Source of the DNA: Archivesica marissinica
Taxonomy: Eukaryota > Mollusca > Bivalvia > Venerida > Vesicomyidae
Direction: 5' to 3'
NCBI GenBank assembly: GCA_014843695.1
Contig: CM026390.1
Span: forward strand, 99,296,362-99,360,361
DNA length: 64,000 nucleotides
The notes beneath the pieces were generated by a model. It searched no databases and was not told where the DNA came from. It worked only from the letters and a program-made list of their open reading frames with translations. This document shows positions 9,967 to 21,959 of this stretch, piece after piece (the stretch's first letter is position 1; each line of letters opens with the position of its first letter). A program made the translations under genes and the position numbers.

Positions 9967-11385
9967 TTCAACCCCAAGTAACTGACATGGACTGGTGCAT
10001 TCAACCCCAAGTAACTGACATGGACTGGTGCATTCAACCCCAAGTAACTGACATGGACTGGTGCATTCAACCCCAAGTAACTGACATGGACTGGTGCATT
10101 CAACCCCAAGTAAATGACATGGACTGGTGCATTCAACCCCAAGTAACTGACATGGACTGGTGCATTCAACCCCAAGTAACTGACATGGACTGGTGCATTC
10201 AACCCCAAGTAACTGACATGGACTGGTGCATTCAACACCAAGTAACTGACATGGACTGGTGCATTCAACCCCAAGTAACTGACATGGACTGGTGCATTCA
10301 ACCCCAAGTAACTGACATGGACTGGTGCATTCAATCCCAAGTAACTGACATAGACGGGTGCATTCAACCCCAAGTAACTGACATGTACTGGTGCATTCAA
10401 CCCCAAGTAGCTGACATGGACGGGTGCATTCAACCCCAAGTAACTGACATGGATAGGTGCATTCAACCCCAAGTAACTGACATGTACTGGTGCATTCAAC
10501 CCCAAGTAACTGACATGTACTGGTGCATTCAACCCCAAGTAGCTGACATGGACTGGTGCATTCAACCCCATGTAACTGACATGGACTGGTGCATTCAATC
10601 CCAAGTAACTGACATGGACTGGTGCATTCAACCCCAAGTAACTGACATGGACTGGTGCATTCAACCCCAAGTAACTGACATGGACTGGTGCATTCAACCC
10701 CAAGTAACTGACATGGACTGGTGCATTCAACCCCAAGTAACTGACATGGACTGGTGCATTCAACCCCAAGTAACTGACATGGACTGGTGCATTCAACCCC
10801 AAGTAACTGACATGGACTGGTGCATTCAACCCCAAGTAACTGACATGGACTTGTGCATTCAACCCCAAGTAACTGACATGGACTGGTGCATTCAACCCCA
10901 AGTAACTGACATGGACTGGTGCATTCAACCCCAAGTAACTGACATGGACTTGTGCATTCAACCCCAAGTAACTGACATGGACTTGTGCATTCAACCCCAA
11001 GTAACTGACATGGACTTGTGCATTCAACCCCAAGTAACTGACATGGACTTGTGCATTCAACCCCAAGTAACTGACATGGACTTGTGCATTCAACCCCAAG
11101 TAACTGACATGGACTTGTGCATTCAACCCCAAGTAACTGACATGGACTTGTGCATTCAACCCCAAGTAACTGACATGGACTTGTGCATTTAACCCCAAGT
11201 AACTGACATGGACTTGTGCATTCAACCCCAAGTAACTGACATGGACTTGTGCATTCAACCCCACGTAACTGACATGGACTTGTGCATTCAACCCCAAGTA
11301 ACTGACATGGACTTGTGCATTCAACCCCAAGTAACTGACATGTACTTGTGCATTCAACCCCAAGTAACTGACATGGACTTGTGCA
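9967..11385. repeat. 33-bp minisatellite, 43 copies, derived from the MITE terminus
   Basis: The array spans 1,419 bp, exactly 43 times 33. The unit contains CCCCAAGTAACTGACATGGA followed by CTGGTGCATTCAA. It is the terminal segment of TTAA-MITE family 1, starting 4 bp inside the terminal repeat, and the same segment occurs once in the copies at 35.7, 42.2 and 63.3 kb. Copies up to about 10.9 kb mostly read GACTGGTGCA, as in the single-copy MITEs; from about 10.94 kb rightward they read GACTTGTGCA. Long frames on both strands (9948-11363 minus, 9987-11192 plus) result from the 11-codon period. Confidence 0.95.
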
Positions 11386-11496
11386 CGATATTTTTAGACC
11401 AATAAATTAATAAGAAAATTACTTTTGACCAGTTCATTTATCAAAATGGGTAATTTTATCTAAAATATAGTAATACATGTAATTATTACTGGCACA

Positions 11497-11557
11497 AAGT
11501 GCAGATCCTGATGAGACGGCTCGTCACGAGCCGGCTCATCTGGATCTACACTTTTTG
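11497..11557. other. Internal palindrome of MITE family 1 (copy 2)
   Basis: The arms read AGTGCAGATCCTGATGAG and, on the other side, CTCATCTGGATCTACACTTT, around an apex GGCTCGTCACGAGCC. As RNA or single-stranded DNA this would fold into a hairpin of about 30 bp with few mismatches. Equivalent palindromes lie near 3361, 35694, 42249 and 63347. Confidence 0.8.
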
Positions 11558-11595
11558 TAAGTCTATTTAGAGGCCTATAGTGTTGAAAGGGTTAA

Positions 11596-12189
11596 TATGG
11601 TTCCAATAAGTCTGTGGACGATGTCGCAAAAGTGACACAAAAAATTATGGGAAGCGGCAAGAAATAAACAAAAATGATATGTCCCCCCCCCCCCCCCCCG
11701 CATTAAAAACAAAATTTGGATGAAAAAAAGCAATAAACTATTGCTATTGCTATGACGAGAGTTTTCAGCCATTAACATAACCCTTACAAACAATTCAATT
11801 GATCTTTTCATCTTGCAGACAGTTTAACAATTAATGCATGTATTCATATCTTGCTTGTGTAATAAATGTGTTTGATGTACATATTTCCGGCATATTTGAT
11901 GTCTAATGCAAACCTGCTGCAAGTGATAAATCGGTTACGATGCACCCAGACGACACAGATTATAGGTCACGTCTGGAACTGGAAATTATGATTTTGAAAA
12001 ATTTCAAAATGATTTGGCAATATATTGATCAAGTTGGTGAGTGGAACATGAAGGGCCATAACCCTGGCATGACAAATGTGATAGCGCTGGTTTTACATAT
12101 GGCCATGGCTAAAATAGTTAGCACATAAAGGTCATAATTATTGGAGAATATTTGTTTGAGTTAAAGAGATTCTCGCAAAACTTCACAGA
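11596..12189. other. Low-copy segment with a C17 homopolymer
   Basis: It contains a run of 17 C at 11683-11699. A 62-codon frame at 11940-12128 (plus) has no recognisable domain. No gene or element is supported. Confidence 0.5.
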
Positions 12190-13802
12190 TGTTCAGGCAA
12201 CACAGTCACAACATCATGTCTTATGGCGGGTATATAATGATGTTCAGGCAACACGGTCACAACATCATGTCTTATGGCGGGTATATAATGATGTTTAGGC
12301 AACACGGTCATAACATCATGTCTTATGGCGGGTAATATAACAATGTTTAGGCAACACGGTCACAACATCATGTCTTATGGCGGGTATATAACAATGTTCA
12401 GGCAACACGGTCATAACATCATGTCTTATGGCGGGTATATAACAATGTTCAGGCAACAGTCATAACATCATGTCTTATGGCAGGTATACAACGATGTTTA
12501 GGCAACACGGTCATAACATCATGTCTTATGGTGGGTATATAATGATGTTCAGGCAACACGGTCATAACATCATGTCTTATGGTGGGTATATAATGATGTT
12601 CAGGCAACACAGTCACAACATCATGTCTTATGGTGGGTATATAATGATGTTCAGGCAACACGGTCATAACATCATGTCTTATGGTGGGTATATAACAATG
12701 TTCAGGCAACACGGTCATAACATCATGTCTTATGGTGGGTATATAACAATGTTCAGGCAACACGGTCATAACATCATGTCTTATGGCGGGTATATAACAA
12801 TGTTCAGGCAACACGGTCATAACATCATGTCTTATGGTGGGTATATAATGATGTTCAGGCAACACAGTCACAACATCATGTCTTATGGTGGGTATATAAT
12901 GATGTTCAGGCAACACGGTCACAACATCATGTCTTATGGTGGGTATATAATGATGTTCAGGCAACACGGTCACAACATCATGTCTTATGGTGGGTATATA
13001 ATGATGTTCAGGCAACACGGTCATAACATCATGTCTTATGGCAGGTATATAACGATGTTCAGGCAACACGGTCACAACATCATGTCTTATGGTGGGTATA
13101 TAACGATGTTCAGGCAACACGGTCATAACATCATGTCTTATGGCGGGTATATAATGATGTTCAGGCAACACGGTCATAACATCATGTCTTATGGCGGGTA
13201 ATATAACAATGTTTAGGCAACACGGTCACAACATCATGTCTTATGGCGGGTATATAACAATGTTCAGGCAACACGGTCATAACATCATGTCTTATGGCGG
13301 GTATATAACAATGTTCAGGCAACACGGTCATAACATCATGTCTTATGGCGGGTATATAACAATGTTCAGGCAACACGGTCACAACATCATGTCTTATGGC
13401 GGGTATATAACAATGTTCAGGCAACAGTCACAACATCATGTCTTATGGCGGGTATATAACAATGTTCAGGCAACACGGTCATAACATCATGTCTTATGGT
13501 GGGTATATAATGATGTTCAGGCAACACGGTCATAACATCATGTCTTATGGCAGGTATATAATGATGTTCAGGCAACACGGTCACAACATCATGTCTTATG
13601 GCGGGTATATAATGATGTTCAGGCAACACAGTCACAACATCATGTCTTATGGCGGGTATATAATGATGTTCAGGCAACACGGTCATAACATCATGTCTTA
13701 TGGCGGGTATATAATGATGTTCAGGCAACACGGTCATAACATCATGTCTTATGGCGGGTATATAATGATGTTCAGGCAACACGGTCATAACATCATGTCT
13801 TA
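12190..13802. repeat. Minisatellite, 51-bp unit, about 32 copies
   Basis: The unit contains AACATCATGTCTTATGGCGG followed by GTATATAATGATGTTCAGGC. Common variants are AATGATG versus AACAATG or AACGATG, GGCGGG versus GGTGGG, and CATAAC versus CACAAC. A sub-block with TAATATAACAATGTTTAGG recurs at about 12330 and 13200, which suggests an 870-bp segmental duplication within the array. The period is 17 codons, giving 240-codon frames on both strands that I treat as non-coding. Confidence 0.95.
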
Positions 13803-13951
13803 TTGTTTACCTAACAACACCTTGGTGCATCAATCTCTGTAAGAAATTACCAAACTTTTCATATAAAGCGACAGGGCTTGAGCGGGGCTCGAACCAGTGA
13901 CCAACAGTGATGATAGGTTACAGTGGTATACAAGTCCACGGAGGCGGTCCA
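13803..13951 (-). mobile_element. SINE-A copy 2 (truncated, internally deleted)
   Basis: The copy keeps the block with TTTACCTAACAACACC, then jumps to the GTGCATCAA block, the B-box region (GGTTCGAGCCCCGCTC on the minus strand) and the end of the tRNA-like head (CCACGGAGGCGG on plus). The tail half and about 35 bp of the head are missing. It lies exactly between two different arrays: the 51-bp array ends at its left edge and the 46-bp array starts about 30 bp to its right. Confidence 0.82.
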
Positions 13952-13981
13952 ATGGTGTTTTTGCATGAGAGCATGCATCTC

Positions 13982-15576
13982 GATGTTACTATAGCCAATT
14001 ACCTGACATGCAAGTTGTTGGTGCACTGATGTTACTATAGCCAATTACCTGGCATGCAAGTTGTTGGTGCACTGATGTTACTATAGCCAATTACCTGACA
14101 TGCAAGTTGTTGGTGCACTGATGTTACTATAGCCAATTACCTGACATGCAAGTTGTTGGTGCACTGATGTTACTATAGCCAATTACCTGGCATGCAAGTT
14201 GTTGGTGCACTGATGTTACTATAGTACCTGGCATGCAAGTTGTTGGTGCACTGATGTTACTATAGTACCTGGCATGCAAGTTGTTGGTGCACTGATGTTA
14301 CTATAGCCAATTACCTGGCATGCAAGTTGTTGGTGCACTGATGTTACTATAGCCAATTACCTGGCATGCAAGTTGTTGGTGCACTGATGTTACTATAGCC
14401 AATTACCTGACATGCAAGTTGTTGGTGCACTGATGTTACTATAGCCAATTACCTGGCATGCAAGTTGTTGGTGCACTGATGTTACTATAGTACCTGGCAT
14501 GCAAGTTGTTGGTGCACTGATGTTACTATAGCCAATTACCTGGCATGCAAGTTGTTGGTGCACTGATGTTACTATAGCCAATTACCTGGCATGCAAGTTG
14601 TTGGTGCACTGATGTTACTATAGCCAATTACCTGGCATGCAAGTTGTTGGTGCACTGATGTTACTATAGCCAATTACCTGGCATGCAAGTTGTTGGTGCA
14701 CTGATGTTACTATAGCCAATTACCTGGCATGCAAGTTGTTGGTGCACTGATGTTACTATAGTCAATTACCTGGCATGCAAGTTGTTGGTGCACTGATGTT
14801 ACTATAGCCAATTACCTGGCATGCAAGTTGTTGGTGCACTGATGTTACTATAGCCAATTACATGGCATGCAAGTTGTTGGTGCACTGATGTTACTATAGT
14901 CAATTACCTGGCATGCAAGTTGTTGGTGCACTGATGTTACTATAGCCAATTACCTGGCATGCAAGTTGTTGGTGCACTGATGTTACTATAGCCAATTACC
15001 TAGCATGCAAGATGTTGGTGCACTGATGATACTATAGCCAATTACCTGGCATGCAAGTTGTTGGTGCACTGATGTTACTATAGCCAATTACCTGGCATGC
15101 AAGTTGTTGGTGCACTGATGTTACTATAGCCAAGTACCTGGCATGCAAGTTGTTGGTGCACTGATGTTACTATAGCCAAGTACCTGGCATGCAAGTTGTT
15201 GGTGCACTGATGTTACTATAGCCAAGTACCTGGCATGCAAGTTGTTGGTGTACTGATGTTACTATAGCCAATTACCTGGCATGCAAGTTGTTGGTGCACT
15301 GATGTTACTATAGCCAATTACCTGGCATGCAAGTTGTTGGTGCACTGATGTTACTATAGCCAAGTACCTGGCATGCAAGTTGTTGGTGCACTGATGTTAC
15401 TATAGCCAAGTACCTGACATGCAAGTTGTTGGTGCACTGATGTTACTATAGCCAAGTACCTGGCATGCAAGTTGTTGGTGCACTGATGTTACTATAGCCA
15501 ATTACCTGGCATGCAAGTTGTTGGTGCACTGATGTTACTATAGCCAATTACCTGGCATGCAAGTTGTTGGTGCACT
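13982..15576. repeat. Minisatellite, 46-bp unit, about 35 copies
   Basis: The unit contains TTACCTGGCATGCAAGTTGT followed by TGGTGCACTGATGTTACTAT. A shorter 37-38-bp form lacks AGCCAATT and occurs three times between 14220 and 14500. A GCCAAGTACC variant is concentrated after 15120, so variant spread is local. The period is not a multiple of three and no long frame results. Confidence 0.95.
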
Positions 15577-15889
15577 ATCATAGCATGGGAAGCTGCAATA
15601 TGCCAGACTCGTGAACATGATCTCATGTGCTAATTACTGAGCACTGCCTTCCTAATGGAACACTAACAAGATAATGACATGTTTGGAGCAAACAAAATCT
15701 GATTACTACAAATACAATTACCACATACAGTTTCCCCGAATCTCCTGCAACATTGCACAAGACAGAATGCCTTGAACAAAACATGGTCACTGGGTGACTC
15801 AGTCACTAGAAATCAATACAAGTGATTAATATCCTGCAGGACACCCCTGATGCTCTCCTAGCACCCCATCCCATGTGACAATGTTCAGT
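15577..15889. other. Low-copy spacer
   Basis: Unique sequence between the 46-bp array and the foldback element. I see no gene or repeat. Confidence 0.5.
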
Positions 15890-16084
15890 GGTACTGTGCT
15901 TTCAAAGTAAAGTAATAACGGTTGTAAACAAATATTCGATACACTATTGCATTATAGGTAAGTCAGGTTGTTAGCAGTATTAAACAATAAATCACAGTAC
16001 CTGTAAGCTATCGTATATTGCCTTACCTATACAGTAGTGTAATATTCCAACGGTATTATTACTTTACTTTGAAAGCACAGTACC
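15890..16084. mobile_element. Foldback element with long inverted repeats
   Basis: This 195-bp element is palindromic over most of its length. The outer arms begin GTACTGTGCTTTCAAAGTAA at the left and end with its reverse complement at the right. After a short mismatch the inner arms (GATACACTATTGCATTATAG against its near-complement) pair again. Arms of about 70 bp each flank a central spacer. It could be flanked by TA. It has no coding capacity and is the only copy I see. Confidence 0.85.
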
Positions 16085-16249
16085 CAGTTCAAAGTTGTAT
16101 TTTGTATATCATCTTAATGCTATGAACAATTTATGTCAAAATTCCTCAAACAATTAAATAGATATTGAAGATCAGAAACTAGTGGACCATGAACCTAGCT
16201 GAAGGTAGTACAATAGAAATTGGTTTCAGTACCGTAAATGTATGTATGC

Positions 16250-16415
16250 ATGTTCCTTTAATGTCAAACCCCTCGCGGGGACTTAGACATGTTTTCCTGG
16301 GCAGGCTTAGCCGACCTTAGCGATTAACCAGTACATACGTGGCCTGACCGAGTATCAAACTCGGGACCGTTCGATTCCAAATCTGACGCTCTACCACAGG
16401 ACCACGGACACACAT
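16250..16415 (-). mobile_element. SINE-B (tRNA-derived), single copy
   Basis: On the minus strand the head reads TCCGTGGTCCTGTGGTAGAG (A-box-like), followed by a B-box-like GAGTTTGATACTCGG. Its body then carries TACTGGTTAATCGCT and CTGCCCAGGAAA, which resemble the SINE-A body (TACTGGTTAACCGCT, CTGCCCAGGAA). The head differs from SINE-A, so this looks like the same body class joined to another tRNA. The ends are approximate. Confidence 0.7.
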
Positions 16416-17013
16416 ATTTCAACCAAGGCAATCTAGGGGGTCCTGTGCCATGTTACCCCTTAAAATTGTTGGGGGTATAGAAACGATTTCCTGCGTTTTC
16501 TGATTTAATGAGTTTAGACGTATAATTATGTACTGACCTTTCAGCTCTCTAGCAGTCAACATTTCATACAGCAATGGGATATTTTTGTATTTAATTTTTC
16601 ATTTATTTTTTGGTTGCTCTGGAAATTTTAACCGAGGCAGTTGGCAGGTGTGACTCAGTGTGGCTACGGGCCTGGGTTTTCAATTGGTTTAAAGATACAG
16701 AGTAGATAACAAAACAAATATAGACAGAATATAACTGTATTCTATAACTGAATTTTCAGCATCATGGCCTTCATCGGGATGCAAACGCTTCAGAATTATG
16801 AGCTCTAGACGGCATAAAACGTGCCGGTAACGCAAATATATTCCCTATCAAACTTAATGTGCATGGTATAATAACAAATTATAGGTTTTCTTCGAATAAA
16901 ACAGCACTAGCATCAGTGAAATAATGTCCTTTAATGCGATTATACAATTACAGCTACACGTCATCATCACATTTTATACTTCATACATGACGGAGATAAT
17001 TACTCCTCTGGAC
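16416..17013. other. Low-copy segment
   Basis: Unique AT-rich sequence. I see no supported gene, hairpin or repeat. Confidence 0.5.
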
Positions 17014-18229
17014 GAGGTTTAATGTATATGTGGGAGAGATTTAATGTATGCGTGGGAGGTTTAATGTATGCGTGGGAGAGGTTTAATGTATGCGTGGGAG
17101 AGGTTTAATGTATACGTGGGAGAGGTTAATGTATGTGTGGGAGAGGTTTAATGTATACGTGGGAGAGGTTAATGTATATGTGGGAGAGGTTTAATGTATA
17201 CGTGGGAGGTTTAATGTATATGTGGGAGAGGTTTAATGTATACATGGGATAGGTTAATGTATGCGTGGGAGAGGTTAATGTATGCATGGGAGAGGTTTAA
17301 TGTATACATGGGAGAGGTGTAATGTATACATGGGAGAGGTTTAATGTATACATGGGAGAGGCTTAATGTATACATGGGAGAGGTTTAATATATACATGGG
17401 AGAGGCTTAATGTATACATGGGAGAGGCTTAATGTATACATGGGAGAGATGTAATATATACATGGGAGAGGCATAACGTATACATGGGAGAGGTGTAATG
17501 TATACATGGGAGAGGTGTAATGTATACATGGGAGAGGTGTAATGTATACATGAGAGAGGTTTAATGTATACATGGGAGAGGTGTAATATATACATGGGAG
17601 AGGTGTGGGAGAGGTTTAATGTATACATGGGAGAGGTTTGGGAGAGGCTTAATGTATACATGGGAGAGGTTTGGGAGAGGCTTAATGTATACATGGGAGA
17701 GGCATAACGTATACATGGGAGAGGTGTAATATATACATGGAAGAGGTGTAAGGTATACATGGGAGAGGTGTAATGTATACATGGGAGAGGCTTAATGTAT
17801 ACATGGGAGAGGTGTAATGTATACATGGGAGAGGTTTAATGTATACATAGGAGAGGCTTAATGTATACATGGGAGAGGTTTAATGTATACATGGGAGAGG
17901 TGTAATGTATACATGGGAGAGGTGTAATGTATACATGGGAGAGGTTTAATGTATACATAGGAGAGGCTTAATGTATACATGGGAGAGGTGTAATGTATAC
18001 ATGGGAGAGGTGTAATGTATACATGGGAGAGGTGTAATGTATACATGGGAGAGGTGTAATGTATACATGGGAGAGGTGTAATGTATACATGGGAGAGGTT
18101 TAATGTATACATAGGAGAGGCTTAATGTATACATGGGAGAGGTGTAATGTATACATGGGAGAGGTTTAATGTATACATGGGAGAGGCATAACATATACAT
18201 GGGAGAGGTGTAATGTATACATGGGAGAA
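17014..18229. repeat. Minisatellite, 22-bp unit, about 55 copies
   Basis: The unit is GTATACATGGGAGAGGTTTA plus AT. The left third reads GTATGCGTGGG or GTATACGTGGG, and the rest reads GTATACATGGG, so there is a left-to-right change of variant. A three-unit block with a duplicated GAGAGGTTTGG occurs at about 17600-17700. The minus-strand frames (MYTLHLSHVY-type) arise because three 22-bp units make 66 bp. Confidence 0.95.
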
Positions 18230-18725
18230 TGTTAACCAGTGTGACACCAGCGTGACACAAGCGTGACTCCTGTAACTGCTCAACACATAGATCAAACAAA
18301 CTGCCACACAAACAGGAAAAATTAAAATATAATAAAACTGCACTGATTTTCAGTAATAAAATAAAGGCTTAACATGGCATATGCCTCCCCCAGGGGCAGA
18401 TAACCTGCATTAATAAATCAGAGAGAATATAAACTGTCAATGATCTATGAAACCTGCAGACTTGATGGCTACTTCACCTTATGACAGTAGATATCTGTAT
18501 GTTTCATCGTAATGAGGTTTTAACGAGACAAATCAGTGTAGAAGCCTGTTACATACAGTCTAATTATATTATACGTATACTATCAACAGGTCTAATTAAT
18601 ATATATATATAAACTGGTTATAAACAACCACTTCCCTATCAACTCGCTCGATCGCCATGACGCTTTTGATTATTCTCTCAACCAATCAGAATCCTTCTAG
18701 GTGTTATTACACACATTTGTTGATA
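18230..18725. other. Low-copy segment
   Basis: Unique sequence with a short TA run at about 18600-18612. It contains ACCAATCAGAATCC near 18681. No gene is supported. Confidence 0.5.
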
Positions 18726-19080
18726 TATAAGAAAATATGTGAGGGCTGTATTTACACTGAATACAAACAAAGTTATGTGATAAAATAGAATATTACATTC
18801 TGTAGAATTGTGTGTTTTACATTTATTTATCGTCGCTACTGGTTGCCCATATGAGCGACGCCTCCTGAAGAGATTAGCCATTTTTGGAAGATAGTGCAAT
18901 GATACAGACAGAGACCCATTCCAGAGTCTCCTCTGGTTCTTTTACACGCACAGTGTACAGCACCGACACGAGAACTCGGTTTACAGTCCCATCTGAAAGA
19001 CTGTTAATTTATTAGGGTCAGACGGGGGATCGAACCTGCGATTCGTGGATTACAAGTCCAGCGTGTTACCAAGCCATGAC
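18726..19080 (-). mobile_element. SINE-C copy 2 with about 85-bp 3' extension
   Basis: The SINE-C head (B-box GGTTCGATCCCCC on minus), body and tail occupy about 18811-19080. Beyond the tail, 18726-18810 matches the 3' flank of the copy at 34.5 kb in the same relative orientation: shared blocks include AATTCTACAGAATGTAATAT and TACAGCCCTCACATATTTTC on the minus strand. The two copies therefore belong to a longer sub-lineage or share a transduced 3' flank. Confidence 0.88.
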
Positions 19081-19272
19081 GCGTTAATATTGCAACAGGC
19101 ATACAAACATTCATGGCTGCTAGTTCAACAAGCGAGCCCAATTTTACAGCAGTATAATTAAAAAATGATTTAGATATGTAAAATCAAAGTTGAAACCAAA
19201 TCTGCATCATTAATAGCAATGTAATTGAGACTGTGTCATTTTGTGATAATTTAGGAGCTTGTGCTTCAATGC

Positions 19273-19838
19273 TAATGTAACGAATCAGTCAGCATTTGAC
19301 ACAATTGAGTACAAGTGTAATGTGATGATCCAGTCAACACTCGACACAATTGAGTACAAGTGTAATGTAATGAACCAGCCAACACTCGACACAATTGAGT
19401 ACAAGTGTAATGTAATGAACCAGTCAACACTTGACACAATTGAGTACAAATGTAATGTGATGATCCAGTCAACGCTTGACACAATTTATTACAAATGTAA
19501 TGTGATGAACCAGTCAATGCTCGACACAATTTATTACAAATGTAATGAACCAGTCAACACTCGACACAATTTATTACAAATGTAATGAACCAGTCAACAC
19601 TCGACACAATTTATTACAAATGTAATGAACCAGTCAACACTCGACACAATTGATTACAAATATAATGTAATGAACCAGTCAACACTCGACACAATTGATT
19701 ACAAATATAATGTAATGAACCAGTCAACACTCGACACAATTGATTACAAATATAATGTAATGAACCAGTCAATGCTCGACACAATTGATTACAAATATAA
19801 TGTAATGAACCAGTCAACACTCGACACAATTGATTACA
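19273..19838. repeat. Minisatellite, 45-bp unit with a 39-bp form
   Basis: About 13 copies of a unit containing AATGAACCAGTCAACACTCG followed by ACACAATT. The left units read GAGTACAAGTG, the middle ones TATTACAAATG (some 6 bp shorter), and the right ones GATTACAAATATAATG. Variants are thus ordered along the array. Frames on both strands follow from the 15-codon period. Confidence 0.93.
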
Positions 19839-20108
19839 CTGCATATTCGTGGGTTTCAGTCAAAATGGCAAACGTGAACTGGCAGCGCCAAGATGGAAAT
19901 TTACTGAATATAGGAATGCCAAATAAATAGTTCCCAATGTTTCTGCTGTTACTATGACAACGGTACATGATATTTACTTAAGGGAGATTGGATTGTTTTT
20001 CAGGTCGCTTGTTCTACAGGATGAGCAGCTTTAAAATGGTAGTTATACACAATGTATTGTATTAAGAAACACCATCACACACAAGAAATATGACAGTAAG
20101 TGACGAAT
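19839..20108. other. Low-copy spacer
   Basis: Unique sequence with no supported feature. Confidence 0.45.
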
Positions 20109-20190
20109 GCCCCCCCCCACCAGTACACTCCCCCCCCCCACCAGTAGACTCCCCCCCTCACCAGTACACCCCCCCACCAGCAACCCCCCC
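20109..20190. repeat. C-rich short tandem repeat
   Basis: Four or five imperfect copies of CACCAGTACACT joined by C-runs of 6 to 9. The G-rich complement could form G-tract structures. The boundaries are approximate. Confidence 0.85.
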
Positions 20191-21654
20191 ACGAAGCTTT
20201 ATGATGGTTGTAAGAATTGGCATGTTTGAGGTGTACTGAAAAAGACATACAGTATAGCTAAACTACTGTATGTAAATTCTAAATTTGGATAAAAGTATGT
20301 CACCCGCTATCCAGCAAAACCAGACATAACGGTTTATTATGAGTTCAGTGACGTAAGTTTGAATTTTGATATGAGTCATGACGTGATTATGACGTAGCCA
20401 TACCATGTGCTGTCGGGGAAAAAACGAGCCGTTTAGATGGAGTGCTACGGACAATTTTTGAAATATTATTTGTGTTGTAAGTTATCGACTTATTTTATAA
20501 AAAAAAAATTTGATTTTCGTGCCGCGAAGGACACCATTTATTTACATAATGTTAACTCAGACATGTAGAAATTTAACAAATAATAATGTGAAATAAGACA
20601 TATAGAGACAAAATAATTTGTAACACCATCATGTAAATGTTTCAATATTACAATATGATTATTAGCTTACAGTATTTAATTTACGCATCCGCCACATTTA
20701 CAGTATGTTCAAGCTCTTAATACATGTGCAAATATTATTTTATATATTAATAATAGCGCAGAAGAAGTTACAGCCGGGACTTGGAAAGATATCAATTCGG
20801 CTGCCTCCGTTTATAATCTGAGATGAATTATAAAGACTTGGTATGAGTTGTAAAACCAGAAGCTGAGCCGTTTGTCCTCATAACCTGGATTATAGACAAT
20901 AAAATACCACTGACAGTTAATCCTAATTAATGTCCATAATTATATGCTAATTGGACAATCTATTTGAAAGCCATTCATTTATTTCAATAGAAGCAGAAAG
21001 CTTTATATCTTGCCAGTGGTACAGGAAACTTGAGAATTCTTTCCTATATGATATGTAACAGTATCACATTTCATGTGTGTAGACAAAGTGCCACCCACAT
21101 TGCCACCAATAATTTTGTTCTTAAATTAACCATAGAAAACCTTTGAGAACCGATAAACGGTAGGGGGTGGATCACCAATAATAGAAATATAAAAGTTGTT
21201 CAAGTCCAAAAGGGAAAAATTGAATATGGTTGTCAAGTTCACTGAACCGATTTTTACACTTTCCTCTGATTTTCATGTCTCATTGTCTCTCGATGTTGGA
21301 CATGACTGCCAAATATGATTGTCATTCCTGTCTGATGATGGAATCTTTCATAAATGCTTAAAGTCTAACATGACAGAGAGCCGTGGAATGTCAAACAGGA
21401 GTACATATATTATTGTCTGGCCAATGGTTTCAGAGAAAGAAATTGAACGAATTTCACTTTTGCTATTCAATGACCATTAAAATGGACTTTCTTCAAAATG
21501 TTCGCAGCCACTATACCGCTGAACATTCTTAAATCTATAAGCACGAAACACATTCTCAATAAAAAGAGCAGGAGCCCAATTATGTATAAACAGTGAGACA
21601 TATTACTAAAAGTGATACGTTTTAGACTTACAGCACACTACTTGCATGTATGTC
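20191..21654. other. Low-copy segment, no supported gene
   Basis: About 1.5 kb of unique AT-rich DNA. The largest frames are near 60 codons and show no recognisable motif. I see no tandem or inverted repeat of note. Confidence 0.5.
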
Positions 21655-21959
21655 CAGGGATCATTCTAGAGGGCGATGTGGGCGAAATAGTCGCCCTAGG
21701 GACCCTGACTTCGCCCTCTGGGGGCCCCACTTCTCCCCAAATTATTTTTTTTGGGGTTTTTAAGATTTTCAAACAAAATTTTGTCTAGTTAGATACACTG
21801 GCCCATTATAAAGCACTCCTTCTATTCAAATGTTGTATTTAATGGTTGTATTGTGCATTTTAACCCTATTTTGCAGAAGTATATTAAAGAACACCATTTA
21901 AGGAAGCGATCACGCGCTTTCTCACTTCTCCCAAAAATTCTGACCTAGAATGAACCCTG
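21655..21959. mobile_element. hAT-like MITE (decayed)
   Basis: The 305-bp element has imperfect terminal inverted repeats: CAGGGATCATTCTAG at the left and CTAGAATGAACCCTG at the right. CAGGG ends are typical of hAT elements, which duplicate 8 bp. The flanking octamers TGTATGTC and CGTATATG agree at five of eight positions, so any duplication has decayed. An internal GGGCGAAATAGTCGCCC stem is visible near 21680. Confidence 0.65.

Larger units (their letters stand above)
9963..11591 (-). mobile_element. TTAA-MITE family 1, copy 2, inflated by an internal minisatellite
   Basis: The element is flanked by TTAA at 9959-9962 and 11592-11595 and has family-1 ends (CCCATTCAACCCC on the left, GTTGAAAGGG on the right). 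It is 1,629 bp long, while the four other copies are 224-238 bp. Subtracting 42 of the 43 array copies leaves 243 bp, the expected family length. The remaining body (11386-11591) matches the other copies, including the palindrome near 11497-11557. It lies in reverse orientation relative to the other four copies. Confidence 0.93.

Noticed and set aside
9948..11405. 471-codon (minus) and 401-codon (plus) frames
   Set aside because: They come from the 33-bp array derived from a non-coding MITE end; the single-copy relatives have no such frame.
12449..13842. Frames with 17-residue units on both strands
   Set aside because: Same reason: a 51-bp period keeps them open.
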